The notes: generated by a model from the sequence alone, not told the origin. A DNA stretch of 64,000 nucleotides from an uncultured Polaribacter sp. (GCA_943787375.1 CALSME010000001.1:284142-348141), one strand, 5' to 3'. Positions 53,094 through 62,959 are shown, numbered from the stretch's first letter. Program-made: numbers and translations.

Positions 53094-54062
53094 ATGCCAT
53101 TACTAAAATCTACCTTCTTCCCTACACTACCATTTCGAAATTCTCACTTTAACACGATTTATCGTGCTTTGTTTATGAAAGAGAATGTTAGGTATTCTCG
53201 AAAAAGAGTGACCACTTGGGACCAGGATTTCATTGATTTAGATTTTTCTTTGGTAGGATCTAAAACTCTAGTAATCTTAATCCATGGATTAGAAGGAAGT
53301 TCACAATCAAAATACATATTAGCAGCCACAAGTGAGTTTAATAATGAAGCGATAGATACGGTTGCTTTTAATCTCCGAAGCTGTTCTGGAGAAGACAATT
53401 TACTATTAAAAACGTATCACTCAGGTAAAACAGATGATGTTCATTTCGTTGTAAATCATATCATAGATAATTATTCCTATGAAAATATTGTTCTTGCGGG
53501 TTATAGTTTAGGAGGGAATTTAACTTTAAAATATATGGGCGAATTTGCGAAAACACAATCTCCTAAAATTAAATGTGCTATTGCAGTTTCTGTACCTATT
53601 GACCTAGCCTCCTCAAGTGTTGCGATGAGTTCGTATAAAAATAAAATTTACATGGAAGCTTTTTTAAAAACATTACGTTTGAAAGTTTTAGAGAAAGCCC
53701 ATAAATTTCCAGAATTCAAATTAGAGAAAGATAAATTATTTAAAGCCAAAGCTTTCAGCGATTTTGATGCATTGTATACTGCACCTGTTTTTGGATTTTC
53801 TGGAGCGGAAGATTACTGGGAAAAAGCAAGTTCAAAACCTTATTTGAAATCCATTGAAACGCCTACATTATTAATTACCTCAAAAGATGATCCCTTTTTA
53901 GGGGAAGCTTGTTACCCCATAAAAGAAGCAAAAGCCTCTAAAAACTTCTATTTAGAAATCACAAAGTATGGAGGACATGTCGGTTTTATTTCTTCCTTTC
54001 TTATTCATCAGAATAGATGGTTAGAAAACAGAATGCTAAATTTTATAAAACAGAATCTATAA
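53094..54062 (+). CDS. YheT-like alpha/beta hydrolase
   Basis: This 322-residue protein has the YheT/EMB8 signature: LVILIHGLEGSSQSKYI, VAFNLRSCSGE, the nucleophile elbow GYSLGGNLTLKYMG, an acidic DDPFLG and His in KYGGHVGF. It belongs to the group with an unclear lipid or ester substrate. No signal peptide. It is a single gene upstream of the PorV-like barrel gene. Confidence 0.88.
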   Translation: MPLLKSTFFPTLPFRNSHFNTIYRALFMKENVRYSRKRVTTWDQDFIDLDFSLVGSKTLVILIHGLEGSSQSKYILAATSEFNNEAIDTVAFNLRSCSGEDNLLLKTYHSGKTDDVHFVVNHIIDNYSYENIVLAGYSLGGNLTLKYMGEFAKTQSPKIKCAIAVSVPIDLASSSVAMSSYKNKIYMEAFLKTLRLKVLEKAHKFPEFKLEKDKLFKAKAFSDFDALYTAPVFGFSGAEDYWEKASSKPYLKSIETPTLLITSKDDPFLGEACYPIKEAKASKNFYLEITKYGGHVGFISSFLIHQNRWLENRMLNFIKQNL

Positions 54063-54138
54063 TAAACACAATATCTATTCGAAAGAACAGTTATTTCAAT
54101 TATATATTTAGATATTTGTTATTCTTAAAACAAACCTT

Positions 54139-55212
54139 TTGAAACTTAAAAATCTTTTTTTTCTTTTATTGGTTTTCCCACAATTTATTAGTGCGCAAGC
54201 ATTTCGAAATTATTCTAACGAATTTTTAAACATTGGTGTTGATGCTGCTGCGTTGGGAATGAGTAAAACCGTTGTTGCAACAAGTAATAATGTAAACTCG
54301 ATGTATTGGAACCCAGCTGGGCTTGTTGGTATCGACGATTATCAGGGTTCCATTATGCATGCTTCCTATTTTGCAGGAATTGCAAATTATAATTATGCTG
54401 CATTTGCAATGCCCATCGACAAAGAAAGTGCCATTGCTTTTTCCATCATTCGTTTTGGAGTAGATGATATTTTAAATACAACAGAACTAATAGACAATCA
54501 AGGAAATATAGATTTTAACAATATCAGTTTATTCTCTGCAGCAGATTATGCTTTTAATGTGGCCTATGCTCGAAATCTTATCTTTAAGGATTTGAAATTT
54601 GGTGTCAATGCAAAAGTAGTTCGTAGAATTATTGGAGACTTTGCCTCTTCTTGGGGTTTTGGATTTGACGCGGGAATACAGTTTGAAAGAAATGATTGGT
54701 ACGTTGGACTCATGGTCAGAGATGTTACCACCACTTTTAATAGTTGGAGTATCGATCAGGATGAATTTGATAAAATTAAAAATGCAATTCCTGGGCAAAA
54801 TCAAGAGTTACCTGAAACAACAGAAGTTACAAAACCAAAAATTCAATTCGGAGTTGCCAAGCGTTTTGAAATTGGTCGACTGTTTCATTTACTTTCTGAA
54901 GTGGACTTAAACATGCGATTTGCAAAAACAAATGACCTTATATCTTCTGACATCGTAAGTATAGACCCTGCCGTTGGCTTCCAATTAGATTTTGATGAAC
55001 TGGTCTATCTAAGGGCCGGAGTCGGTAATTTTCAGTACATCACCGAGTCTGACGATAGTAAATCAATGTCTTTGCAACCAAATTTTGGCGTCGGCTTTAA
55101 ATACAACGGAATTCAAGTAGATTATGCCCTAACAAACATTGGTAGTGTTGGAAATGCTTTGTTTTCCAACGTATTCTCTATTACTTTTGATTATCGTTTT
55201 TTTAGACCTTAA
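54139..55212 (+). CDS. PorV/PorQ-like outer-membrane beta-barrel protein
   Basis: This 357-residue protein has a signal peptide (LKLKNLFFLLLVFPQFISAQ) and resembles the PorV/PorQ/FadL-like barrels: NIGVDAAALGMSKTVVATSNNVNSMYWNPAGLVG, then many amphipathic strands and a final SNVFSITFDYRFFRP. PorV in Bacteroidetes shuttles T9SS cargo; here there is no evidence beyond family resemblance. The start is a TTG, with no ATG before the signal peptide. It is 5 bases upstream of a DUF4105 gene. Confidence 0.78.
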   Translation: MKLKNLFFLLLVFPQFISAQAFRNYSNEFLNIGVDAAALGMSKTVVATSNNVNSMYWNPAGLVGIDDYQGSIMHASYFAGIANYNYAAFAMPIDKESAIAFSIIRFGVDDILNTTELIDNQGNIDFNNISLFSAADYAFNVAYARNLIFKDLKFGVNAKVVRRIIGDFASSWGFGFDAGIQFERNDWYVGLMVRDVTTTFNSWSIDQDEFDKIKNAIPGQNQELPETTEVTKPKIQFGVAKRFEIGRLFHLLSEVDLNMRFAKTNDLISSDIVSIDPAVGFQLDFDELVYLRAGVGNFQYITESDDSKSMSLQPNFGVGFKYNGIQVDYALTNIGSVGNALFSNVFSITFDYRFFRP

Positions 55213-55217
55213 ATTTT

Positions 55218-56402
55218 ATGAAAAAAAAATACATCCTTCTTCTTTGCTTTCTGTCCTTTTTTAATGTTTCAAATGCACAAGTAAACCTTTCCGTATATTC
55301 CGAAATAAGTATTATTACAGCGGGACCTGGAAGTGAACTTTTTGAAGCATTTGGGCATGCTGCAATTCGAATTAAAGATCCTGTTTTGCAATTAGATGTA
55401 ATTTACAATTATGGAATGTTCGATTTTAATGCGCCTAATTTTTATACCAATTTTGTGAAAGGAAAACTAAATTATCAACTTGGAAGACAGCATTTTAATC
55501 GGTTTGTAAGTAGCTATAATTACCAAAAAAGAAATGTTCAGCAACAAGTGCTAAATTTAAGTCAGCAAGAAAGACAGGCCTTTTTTCTCTATTTAGAAAA
55601 CAATGCTGCTCCAGAAAATCGCGATTATTTGTATGATCCCTATTATAATAATTGCGCTACAAAATTAAGAGACATCACTACGACAATTCTAGGCGATCAA
55701 GTAACCTTTGATGCACTTCATCAATCTCAAAAAAATTACAGTTTAAGAGCATTAATGCGAGAAGAAATTCCTTGGAACACTTGGGGCAGTTTCGGAATCA
55801 ATCTTGCCTTAGGGAGCAAATTAGATGCAATCGCAACAGAAGCTCAATATATGTATTTGCCAAACTATGTCTTTCAGAAGTTTAAAGTAGCGACTCGCAT
55901 CCAGGATGGAAAAAAAATAAATTTAGTTAAAAGAGAAGAAGTGCTCTTAAAACATAGCAAACAATCCTATACATCGCAATTTATAAGCCCTTTGTTTGTT
56001 TTTATACTTCTTTCATTATTAGGATTGTGGATCACTTATAAAGACTATCACAAAAGGAATAGAACAGTATGGTTTGATTTTTTAATTCTATTTACTACGG
56101 GTGTCATTGGAGTTTTTATCCTCTTTCTTTGGTTTTTCACAGACCATGCTACCACCCCAAATAACTTTAATTTTTTATGGGCCTTCGCTCCCAACCTTTT
56201 AGTGGCATTTTTACTTTTGAAAAAGAAATCAAAGCAATGGTTTGCTACATACTTTAAATTTGTAACGGTTTTATTGATTTCAATGCTTCTTTTTTGGATT
56301 CTTGGAATTCAGTCATTTCCATATGCAATCTTTCCCTTTCTGGTATTTCTAATCGTAAGATATGTCTATTTACAACACCATTTTTCAACGTTAAATCAGT
56401 AA
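55218..56402 (+). CDS. DUF4105 (Lnb N-terminal domain-like) membrane protein
   Basis: This 394-residue protein has a signal peptide (MKKKYILLLCFLSFFNVSNAQ), a periplasmic DUF4105 domain (PGSELFEAFGHAAIRIKDP, YDPYYNNCATKLRDITT, with His and Cys of a papain-like or NlpC-like fold), and four to five C-terminal membrane helices (from about residue 255). The likely activity, a cysteine hydrolase on a lipid or peptide, is inference. It follows the barrel gene by 5 bases and is probably in one operon with it. Confidence 0.83.
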   Translation: MKKKYILLLCFLSFFNVSNAQVNLSVYSEISIITAGPGSELFEAFGHAAIRIKDPVLQLDVIYNYGMFDFNAPNFYTNFVKGKLNYQLGRQHFNRFVSSYNYQKRNVQQQVLNLSQQERQAFFLYLENNAAPENRDYLYDPYYNNCATKLRDITTTILGDQVTFDALHQSQKNYSLRALMREEIPWNTWGSFGINLALGSKLDAIATEAQYMYLPNYVFQKFKVATRIQDGKKINLVKREEVLLKHSKQSYTSQFISPLFVFILLSLLGLWITYKDYHKRNRTVWFDFLILFTTGVIGVFILFLWFFTDHATTPNNFNFLWAFAPNLLVAFLLLKKKSKQWFATYFKFVTVLLISMLLFWILGIQSFPYAIFPFLVFLIVRYVYLQHHFSTLNQ

Positions 56403-56460
56403 GATAAACAACGTTTTTCTGAGATAAATCTGATTATTTTATAGTATAAAAACAATTAAA

Positions 56461-58143
56461 ATGAAAAAACAACTTATAGAATGTGTACCAAACATTAGTG
56501 AAGGTCGTGATTTGAAAAAAATTCATACCATCGCAAATATTGTAACTACAGTAACAGGTGTAAAGTTATTAGATGTTGATCCTGGAAAAGCAACCAACCG
56601 AACCGTCATTACATTTGTTGGAGCCCCAAAAGAGGTCATTGAAGCTGCTTTTCTATTGATACAAAAAGCGGCTGAGTTGATAGATATGCGCAAACAAACC
56701 GGAGAACACCCAAGATTTGGTGCTACCGATGTTTGTCCATTAGTACCCATTGCAAACATTTCTATGGAAGAAACAGCCGCCTATGCACAGATGCTAGGAA
56801 AGCGTGTTGGCGAAGAATTGGGCATATCCGGCTATTTTTATGAAAATGCAGCGACTTCAGAAGATCGTAAAAATTTGGCAAACGTTCGATCAGGAGAATA
56901 TGAAGGATTGAAAGAGAAACTTTCAAAACTAGATTGGAAACCGGATTTTGGACCCACAGTTTTCAATACGCAAGTAGAAAAATCTGGTGTAATTGCTATT
57001 TCTGCAAGAGATTTTTTAATTGCCTACAATGTAAATTTAAATTCAACATCTACCAGACGAGCCAATGCAATTGCTTTTGATATTCGAGAGAACGGGCGTA
57101 CAAAAATGGTGAATGGTAAAAAAGTATTGGACACAAATGGTGTTCCACAAAGAATACCAGGAAAACTAAAAGCCGTTAAAGGAATTGGATGGTTTATTGA
57201 AGAGTACGGTATCGCACAAATATCGTACAACCTTACAAACATCAGTATCACATCTATGCATGAGGCCTTTTATGAGACTACCTTATCCGCTACAAAACGT
57301 GGCTTGCGTGTTACAGGCTCTGAATTGGTGGGTCTAGTTCCTTTACAAGCCATGTTAGATGCTGCCGATTTTTACTTAAAAAAGCAGCAACGTTCTTTGG
57401 GTATTTCGGAAAAAGAAAAAATAAAAATAGCCATTAAATCTTTGGGATTAGATGATTTAAAACCCTTCAATCCACAAGAAAGAATTATAGAATATGTGAT
57501 GAATGCAGCTGCGGATAAAAAACTAATCGATTTTACGGTTGCAGATTTTGCAGAAGAAACAGCTTCTGAGTCAATGGCACCTGGTGGTGGAAGTATTGCC
57601 GCCTATGTTGGTGTTTTAGGAGTTTCATTAGGCACTATGGTGGCCAATCTTTCTGCGCACAAAGCAGGATGGGATGCACAATGGGAATTTTTTTCAGATT
57701 GGGCCGTAAAAGGTCAAAAATATAAAAATGACCTGTTGTTTTTAGTAGATGAAGATACCCATGCATTTAATAAAATTATCGACGGATTTCGATTACCGAA
57801 AACAAATGCAGAAGAAATTAAAACTCGTAAAGAAGCTATAGAGAACGCAACCAAATATGCAACAGAAATTCCATATAAAGTAATGGAAACCGCATACAAT
57901 TCTATTGAAGTAATGCTTGCCATGATGGAGTACGGTATTCAAAATTCCTTATCAGATGGTGGTGTTGGAGTGCTTTGTGCAAAAACAGCTGTAACAGGTG
58001 CTTATTTTAATGTGAAGATCAATGCAAAAGATATTAAAGACCGAGAGTTTGCCAAAGATATTTTAGTAAAGGCAGAAAGCATCTACCAAAAAACCTGCAG
58101 TTTAGAACTTAAAATGATGGAAATTATCAACAAAAAATTATAA
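56461..58143 (+). CDS. ftcD: bifunctional glutamate formimidoyltransferase / formimidoyltetrahydrofolate cyclodeaminase
   Basis: FtcD ends the histidine degradation route: it transfers the formimino group from formiminoglutamate to tetrahydrofolate and then releases ammonia. The N-terminal transferase (ECVPNISEGRD, GEHPRFGATDVCPLVP, about 1-320) and the C-terminal cyclodeaminase (SMAPGGGSIAAYVGVLG, about 350-560) are both present. The 560-residue length fits the fused form. No hut genes are in the window. Confidence 0.95.
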   Translation: MKKQLIECVPNISEGRDLKKIHTIANIVTTVTGVKLLDVDPGKATNRTVITFVGAPKEVIEAAFLLIQKAAELIDMRKQTGEHPRFGATDVCPLVPIANISMEETAAYAQMLGKRVGEELGISGYFYENAATSEDRKNLANVRSGEYEGLKEKLSKLDWKPDFGPTVFNTQVEKSGVIAISARDFLIAYNVNLNSTSTRRANAIAFDIRENGRTKMVNGKKVLDTNGVPQRIPGKLKAVKGIGWFIEEYGIAQISYNLTNISITSMHEAFYETTLSATKRGLRVTGSELVGLVPLQAMLDAADFYLKKQQRSLGISEKEKIKIAIKSLGLDDLKPFNPQERIIEYVMNAAADKKLIDFTVADFAEETASESMAPGGGSIAAYVGVLGVSLGTMVANLSAHKAGWDAQWEFFSDWAVKGQKYKNDLLFLVDEDTHAFNKIIDGFRLPKTNAEEIKTRKEAIENATKYATEIPYKVMETAYNSIEVMLAMMEYGIQNSLSDGGVGVLCAKTAVTGAYFNVKINAKDIKDREFAKDILVKAESIYQKTCSLELKMMEIINKKL

Positions 58144-58149
58144 CTAAAA

Positions 58150-58617
58150 TTGAATCCATTAACCATCGATATCATTCCATTTGAACCGGAATATGCATCC
58201 CATTTTTATACCCTAAATATCGCATGGCTTGAAAAGTATTTCTATGTAGAACCCTACGACGAAAAGGTACTTAGCAATCCAAAAGAGTACATTCTTAAAA
58301 ATGGCGGATTTATTTTTTTCGCAAAAATAAACACGGAAATAGTGGGAACCGTTGCCTTGATCAATCAAGGTGATTTTTTTGAATTGAGTAAAATGGCGGT
58401 AAAACCAGCTTACCAAGGAAAAAAAATAGGATTGCAACTAATGGACTATTGCATTGCGTTTGCAAGAAAACAACAGTGGAAAAGCATTACACTCTATTCT
58501 CACAGATCTCTGGTTGCAGCGATATTTCTTTACAAGAAAATAGGTTTTAAAGAAGTAGCTTTGGAGGAGGACGTTCACTATGAACGCGCAGATATTAAAA
58601 TGCGTTTGGATTTATAA
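58150..58617 (+). CDS. GNAT-family acetyltransferase
   Basis: This 155-residue protein has the acetyl-CoA binding motif MAVKPAYQGKKIGLQLMDYCI and LYSHRSLVAAIFLYKKIGFKEV. The target is unknown. The start is TTG at 58150, 6 bases after ftcD; no ATG exists before the conserved core. It is probably cotranscribed with ftcD. The last 6 bases overlap the convergent aroQ. Confidence 0.83.
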   Translation: MNPLTIDIIPFEPEYASHFYTLNIAWLEKYFYVEPYDEKVLSNPKEYILKNGGFIFFAKINTEIVGTVALINQGDFFELSKMAVKPAYQGKKIGLQLMDYCIAFARKQQWKSITLYSHRSLVAAIFLYKKIGFKEVALEEDVHYERADIKMRLDL

Positions 58618-59025
58618 AAAACTTTCGATCGCTAAATCATAGCTTTTTAGTCCAAAACCAGCAATGACTCCTTTTGCGTTTGGAGCGATAAAACTTTGAT
58701 GTCTAAATGCCTCTCTTGCATGCACATTAGAAATATGAACTTCTATCACCGGAGTTTCAATGCCTTTAACAGCATCTCCAATTCCAACAGAGGTATGCGT
58801 ATAAGCCGCTGCATTTAAAACAATGCCGGTATAGCTAAAGCCCACTTCGTGCAATTTATCAATGAGTTCTCCTTCGATATTCGATTGAAAATAATGCAAC
58901 TCAATGTCGGGATATTTAGCTTGCAAAACCTTCAAATAAGCTTCAAAAGTTTCGGAGCCATAGATAGCAGGTTCTCTTTTTCCTAGTAAATTAAGGTTGG
59001 GTCCGTTTAAAATTAAAAGTTTCAT
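58612..59025 (-). CDS. aroQ: type II 3-dehydroquinate dehydratase
   Basis: AroQ dehydrates 3-dehydroquinate in the shikimate pathway. The 137-residue protein has ILNGPNLNLLGKREPAIYG, the active-site Asn and His in NAAAYTHTSVGI and EVHISNVHAREAFRHQS. It belongs to the type II, dodecameric enzyme. In many Flavobacteria it neighbours xerD on the other side; here a barrel gene lies between them. Confidence 0.96.
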   Translation of the reverse strand: MKLLILNGPNLNLLGKREPAIYGSETFEAYLKVLQAKYPDIELHYFQSNIEGELIDKLHEVGFSYTGIVLNAAAYTHTSVGIGDAVKGIETPVIEVHISNVHAREAFRHQSFIAPNAKGVIAGFGLKSYDLAIESFL

Positions 59026-59049
59026 ACAGCTAAAATAATATATAAATAA

Positions 59050-59077
59050 AAAAAGGAAGCATTATAACTTCCTTTTT
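59050..59077 (-). terminator. terminator of the barrel gene
   Basis: The stem aaaaaggaag / cttccttttt with an 8-base loop lies 15 bases after the stop of the barrel gene; a T run follows on the minus strand. Confidence 0.75.
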
Positions 59078-59092
59078 TTAATAAATATTTAA

Positions 59093-59677
59093 TTATTGCA
59101 ACACAAAAACACCTCCAATATTGAAACTAGAACCTGCATTAAATCGATCAAAAGAATCATCTTCAATAATATTTGTTATACCAACTAAACCTTGCCAATC
59201 AAATAGCAAACTGAAACTTTCAGAAATTGTAAGTTTATATCCAATACCATAAGAAATTCCAAGTTGAAAAGAAGCAACATAATCTTTTATATCCACTTTA
59301 TCTTCCTTTGCAGAAATCAAAAATCCTGGTGTAATTCCGAAATTTAAATTCCATTTTCTTGTACTTCCAAAATGCCAATTAGCATTTAAAGGAATATTTA
59401 GATAATCTAAGATAGCCTCGTACCCAAAACCGCCCCCCATGGAATCATATATGAGTCCTGAGCGAAGACTCCATCTATCATTAAAAAAATAATCTAAATT
59501 TGCGCCAAATTTTATTGCTCCTCTAGGATCAAGTTCACTGACATTATCTCCATTAAAAAAACTCTGTTGATAACCAATAAATGGTGAAATTTCAAATTCT
59601 CCTTTAGTTCTTTCTTGGGCAGATAAACCTCCAAATCCTAACAATGCTAATAAAGCAATACTTACTACTTTTTTCAT
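59093..59677 (-). CDS. outer-membrane beta-barrel protein
   Basis: This 194-residue protein has a signal peptide (MKKVVSIALLALLGFGGLSAQ) and a barrel of alternating strands such as FEISPFIGYQQSFFNG and NANWHFGSTRKWNLNFGI, ending SFNIGGVFVLQ. It belongs to the PorT/OMP_b-brl class. It shows no close similarity in detail to the first barrel of the window. The role is unknown. Confidence 0.72.
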   Translation of the reverse strand: MKKVVSIALLALLGFGGLSAQERTKGEFEISPFIGYQQSFFNGDNVSELDPRGAIKFGANLDYFFNDRWSLRSGLIYDSMGGGFGYEAILDYLNIPLNANWHFGSTRKWNLNFGITPGFLISAKEDKVDIKDYVASFQLGISYGIGYKLTISESFSLLFDWQGLVGITNIIEDDSFDRFNAGSSFNIGGVFVLQ

Positions 59678-59760
59678 ATATTTTAAATTAAGTTAAATAA
59701 AGTCTTCATGACTTTGAAACAAATAAAAGATTTTTTTTAAAAAAAAACTAGCGCCAATAA

Positions 59761-59820
59761 ATAAGTGGGCGAAATAAGGAATAAGTGGTTCTCTAAACGG
59801 ATAAGTGAATCTGAAAACGA
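59761..59820. repeat. three 20-bp spaced repeats beginning ATAAGTG
   Basis: ATAAGTG occurs at 59761, 59781 and 59801. The units also share AA at positions 16-17 and G at 19. The 20-base period is near two DNA turns, as for a protein binding one face of the helix. The array lies between the divergent barrel gene and xerD, so it could control either. Confidence 0.7.
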
Positions 59821-59947
59821 AGCAGATTTTATCCATTTTTTACTCTTTAAGAAAATGAGGTAGTATAAATTTTATTTTAAAAAAAATGAATTTTTATTTA
59901 TAATTATTAGCAACTGTATTTATTTATTTATGCTTATTTTTATCTGT

Positions 59948-60844
59948 ATGAACTGGCAAAACGGAATTAAGGATTTTCAACTTTTTTTAAAAATTGAAAG
60001 AGGGCTTTCTACCAATACCATAGAAAACTATACCAGAGATTTAACAAAACTTGTTGTTTTTTTAAAGGCTAATGAAATGGATGTTTCTCCCATTGCTATA
60101 GATGAAAATATCCTTCAACAATTTATCTACGAAACAGCGAAAAAAGTTGCCGTTCGAAGTCAGGCCCGAATTATTGCTGGATTGCGTAGTTTTTTTGATT
60201 ATTTAATTTTTGAAGACTATAGAACTACGAATCCGACAGATTTAATAGAAACTCCAAAATTAGGATTAAAACTTCCAGACACCCTATCTGTAGCCGAGAT
60301 TAATGCGATTATTTCAGCCATAGATTTGAGTCATCCACAAGGAGAACGGAATAAAACAATGCTTGAAACGATGTATAGTTGTGGACTGCGTGTCACGGAG
60401 TTGATCTCCTTAAAAATATCGGATCTTTTTTTTGAGGAAGGGTTCATAAGAGTCATTGGCAAAGGGAATAAGCAGCGTTTTGTCCCCATTCATAGTACCA
60501 CACAAAAATTAATAAATGACTATGTTTATCATTTTAGAAATACCATCAACCCCAACAAAGGCTTTGAAGATACCTTGTTTCTAAATCGAAGAGGCAATGG
60601 TTTGAGTCGACAAATGGTCTTTATTGTTTTAAAACAACTGGCATTAAAAGCTCAGATTCAAAAGATAATTAGTCCGCATACCTTTCGCCATTCATTTGCA
60701 ACTCACCTCTTAAAAGGTGGCGCTGATTTACGGGTAATTCAGCAAATGTTAGGTCATGAAAGCATCACCACCACCGAAGTCTATTTACATTTAGACAAAA
60801 GCGACTTACAGGATGTGTTAGAAAAGTTTCATCCTCGGAAATAA
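59948..60844 (+). CDS. xerD: site-specific tyrosine recombinase XerD
   Basis: XerD resolves chromosome dimers at dif with XerC. The protein has 298 residues from the ATG at 59948 (MNWQNGIKDFQLFLKIERG); the track start is 6 codons earlier. The SAM-like N-domain is followed by the catalytic set: Arg in YSCGLRVTELI, Lys in GKGNKQRFVPI, HTFRHSF, GHES and Tyr in TEVYLHL. All catalytic residues are intact. It ends at a strong terminator. Confidence 0.95.
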   Translation: MNWQNGIKDFQLFLKIERGLSTNTIENYTRDLTKLVVFLKANEMDVSPIAIDENILQQFIYETAKKVAVRSQARIIAGLRSFFDYLIFEDYRTTNPTDLIETPKLGLKLPDTLSVAEINAIISAIDLSHPQGERNKTMLETMYSCGLRVTELISLKISDLFFEEGFIRVIGKGNKQRFVPIHSTTQKLINDYVYHFRNTINPNKGFEDTLFLNRRGNGLSRQMVFIVLKQLALKAQIQKIISPHTFRHSFATHLLKGGADLRVIQQMLGHESITTTEVYLHLDKSDLQDVLEKFHPRK

Positions 60845-60872
60845 AAAAATCCTGCGAATGCAGGATTTTTTT
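60843..60872. terminator. bidirectional terminator between xerD and rny
   Basis: A 13-bp perfect stem (aaaaaaatcctgc / gcaggattttttt) with a GAAT loop. Confidence 0.88.
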
Positions 60873-60891
60873 ATTTCATATATTGTTTCTA

Positions 60892-62460
60892 TTACTTAGC
60901 AACATTCACGGCCCTAGTTTCTCGAATTACCGTTACTTTTACTTGCCCTGGATAGGTCATGTCGTTCTGTATTTTCTGAGAGATACTGAATGATAATTCT
61001 GCCGCTTTGGTATCATTTACTTTCGTACTTTCTACCATCACACGCAATTCACGACCAGCTTGTATAGCATAGGCCTTTTGTACTCCTGTAAAACCAAAAG
61101 CAATATCTTCTAAGTCTTTTAATCGTTGGATATACGAATCCAATACCTGTCTTCTTGCGCCTGGCCTCGCTCCTGAAATCGCATCACAAACTTGAACGAT
61201 TGGAGAGATTAAACTCTTCATCTCAATTTCATCGTGATGGGCTCCAATGGCGTTACAAACATCTGGTTTTTCACCGTATTTCTCTGCCCATTGCATTCCC
61301 AACAATGCGTGTGGCAATTCACTTTCTTCGTTGGGTACTTTACCAATATCATGCAACAATCCTGCACGCTTAGCTACCTTGGCATTTAAGCCCATTTCTG
61401 AGGCCATAATTCCACAAAGATTTGCAACTTCTCTCGAGTGTTGCAGTAAGTTTTGTCCGTAAGAAGAACGGTATTTCATTCTACCGACTGCTTTTATCAA
61501 TTCAGGATGCAATCCATGAATGCCTAAATCAATCACGGTACGTTTACCAACTTCAATAATTTCTTGTGTAATTTGTTTTTCTGTCTTCCCAACTACTTCT
61601 TCAATTCTTGCAGGATGTATTCTTCCATCGGTCACTAATTTATGCAATGATAAACGTGCAATTTCTCTTCGAATTGGATCAAAACAAGATAAAATAATAG
61701 CATCTGGAGTATCGTCAACAATAATTTCTACCCCTGTTGCAGCTTCTATAGCTCTAATGTTTCTTCCTTCTCTACCAATAATTCTTCCTTTTACATCATC
61801 TGATTCTAAGTTAAAAACAGAAACACAATTTTCTACAGCTTGCTCTACGCCTACTCTTTGGATGGTTCCAAGAACTACTTTGCGGGCTTCTTGTTCTGCG
61901 GTTAATTTAGACTCTTCAATGGTGGTTTGAACAAATGCCATTGCATCTGCCTTTGCTTCATCTTTTAAAGAAGCAATTAATTCTTTTTTGGCTTCGTCTG
62001 CAGACAAACCAGAGATTTGCTCAAGCATATCTACTTGGCGTTTGTGGTTTTTCTCTAATTCACTTTCCTTTTTGTCTAGGAAATCAAGTTTAAAATCATA
62101 ATCTTTTTCTTTTTGTTCTAAAGAGCGATTCAATTTTTTATTTTTATCGACTTCGGAGGCTACTTGAGATTCTCGATCACGGATTCTTTTTTCTACATCC
62201 GATATTTTCTTTTCACGAGATAAAATTACTTTTTCATGTTCCGATTTTAATTCAATAAACCGCTCTTTTGCTTGAAGTATCTTATCTTTTTTTGTAGATT
62301 CAGCATCAATTTTAGCTTGTTTTAAAATTGTAGATGCCTCTCTTGTAGTTCTGTTTAATGCTTTTTTTCCTTTTGCCTTCTCTACAATTTTCAGGATTAA
62401 AAAACCAACAATAATTCCTATTAAAATTCCCATACCGATGGGAAATATCATTTCTTCCAT
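60892..62460 (-). CDS. rny: ribonuclease Y
   Basis: RNase Y is an endoribonuclease of mRNA decay. The 522-residue protein has an N-terminal membrane helix ([17 protein letters not shown]), a long coiled coil (about 30-200), a KH domain ([15 protein letters not shown]) and an HD domain ([21 protein letters not shown] and GAHHDEIE). All parts are in the standard order and length. It follows the 6S RNA. Confidence 0.96.
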   Translation of the reverse strand: MEEMIFPIGMGILIGIIVGFLILKIVEKAKGKKALNRTTREASTILKQAKIDAESTKKDKILQAKERFIELKSEHEKVILSREKKISDVEKRIRDRESQVASEVDKNKKLNRSLEQKEKDYDFKLDFLDKKESELEKNHKRQVDMLEQISGLSADEAKKELIASLKDEAKADAMAFVQTTIEESKLTAEQEARKVVLGTIQRVGVEQAVENCVSVFNLESDDVKGRIIGREGRNIRAIEAATGVEIIVDDTPDAIILSCFDPIRREIARLSLHKLVTDGRIHPARIEEVVGKTEKQITQEIIEVGKRTVIDLGIHGLHPELIKAVGRMKYRSSYGQNLLQHSREVANLCGIMASEMGLNAKVAKRAGLLHDIGKVPNEESELPHALLGMQWAEKYGEKPDVCNAIGAHHDEIEMKSLISPIVQVCDAISGARPGARRQVLDSYIQRLKDLEDIAFGFTGVQKAYAIQAGRELRVMVESTKVNDTKAAELSFSISQKIQNDMTYPGQVKVTVIRETRAVNVAK

Positions 62461-62478
62461 AATTTAAATTTAGTGTAT

Positions 62479-62641
62479 AAAAAAGCCTACATCAGTTGGG
62501 TTTATATAAACTCCATTATGGTATTTATAGGACTAACTAGTTGATCAAGGGTCCATGCTGAGATGGCATGCTTTAGCAACTAAGACTCATCCTTCATAAT
62601 AGATTCGTGTTGAGTTTATCAAACAAATTACTAACGTAGGC
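62479..62641 (-). ncRNA. ssrS: 6S RNA (6S-Flavo type)
   Basis: The minus strand between zapA and rny folds into one long interrupted hairpin. Nested pairs, outermost first, are: 62630-62641 with 62485-62496 (12 bp, two G-U), 62612-62619 with 62506-62513 (8 bp), 62595-62600 with 62515-62520 (6 bp), 62590-62593 with 62529-62532, 62577-62582 with 62538-62543, and 62566-62570 with 62554-62558. A U6 run follows the closing stem. This rod with a central bulge is the 6S plan that binds RNA polymerase, and 6S lies by zapA in E. coli. The ends and the family name are from memory. Confidence 0.75.
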
Positions 62642-62668
62642 AGTATATTATTATCTTTAAGAAAAAAC

Positions 62669-62959
62669 TTATTCTAAATGCATATTTACCAATTGGGTAA
62701 GCGCTTTTATTTTATTTAATACTTCGGTATCTGTTGTTGATTCTTCTAATTGTGAAATTTCTAATTTTGAACCAAACTGTAATGCACACATTGCTAAAAC
62801 ATCTTGTTTGTCGCTAACGGCATAATTTTGCTCGTATTTCTTAATTAAAGTGTTAATCGCGATCGCTGCTTTACGCATACCCTCTTCCTCTTGTGTGTTG
62901 TTAACACTTAAAGGATAGGTTCTTCCTGCTATTACGACGTTTATTTTTAATTTTTCCAC
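62669..62959 (-). CDS. zapA: cell division protein ZapA
   Basis: ZapA bundles FtsZ at the division ring. This 96-residue protein begins KLKINVVIAGRTYPLSVNN and has the C-terminal coiled-coil helices (MRKAAIAINTLIKKYEQ to KALTQLVNMHLE). The start is GTG at 62959. It lies 12 bases after the coiled-coil gene and immediately precedes the 6S RNA. Confidence 0.93.
   Translation of the reverse strand: MEKLKINVVIAGRTYPLSVNNTQEEEGMRKAAIAINTLIKKYEQNYAVSDKQDVLAMCALQFGSKLEISQLEESTTDTEVLNKIKALTQLVNMHLE

Noticed and set aside
59761-59820. 20-bp repeats as a CRISPR-like array
   Set aside because: Only seven bases repeat well, there are no spacers of CRISPR size and no cas genes; a regulator-binding array is more likely.
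61520-61930. 136-residue plus-strand ORF opposite rny
   Set aside because: It lies wholly within the strongly supported rny gene; its Ser/Thr/Ile-rich composition is that of a shadow frame.
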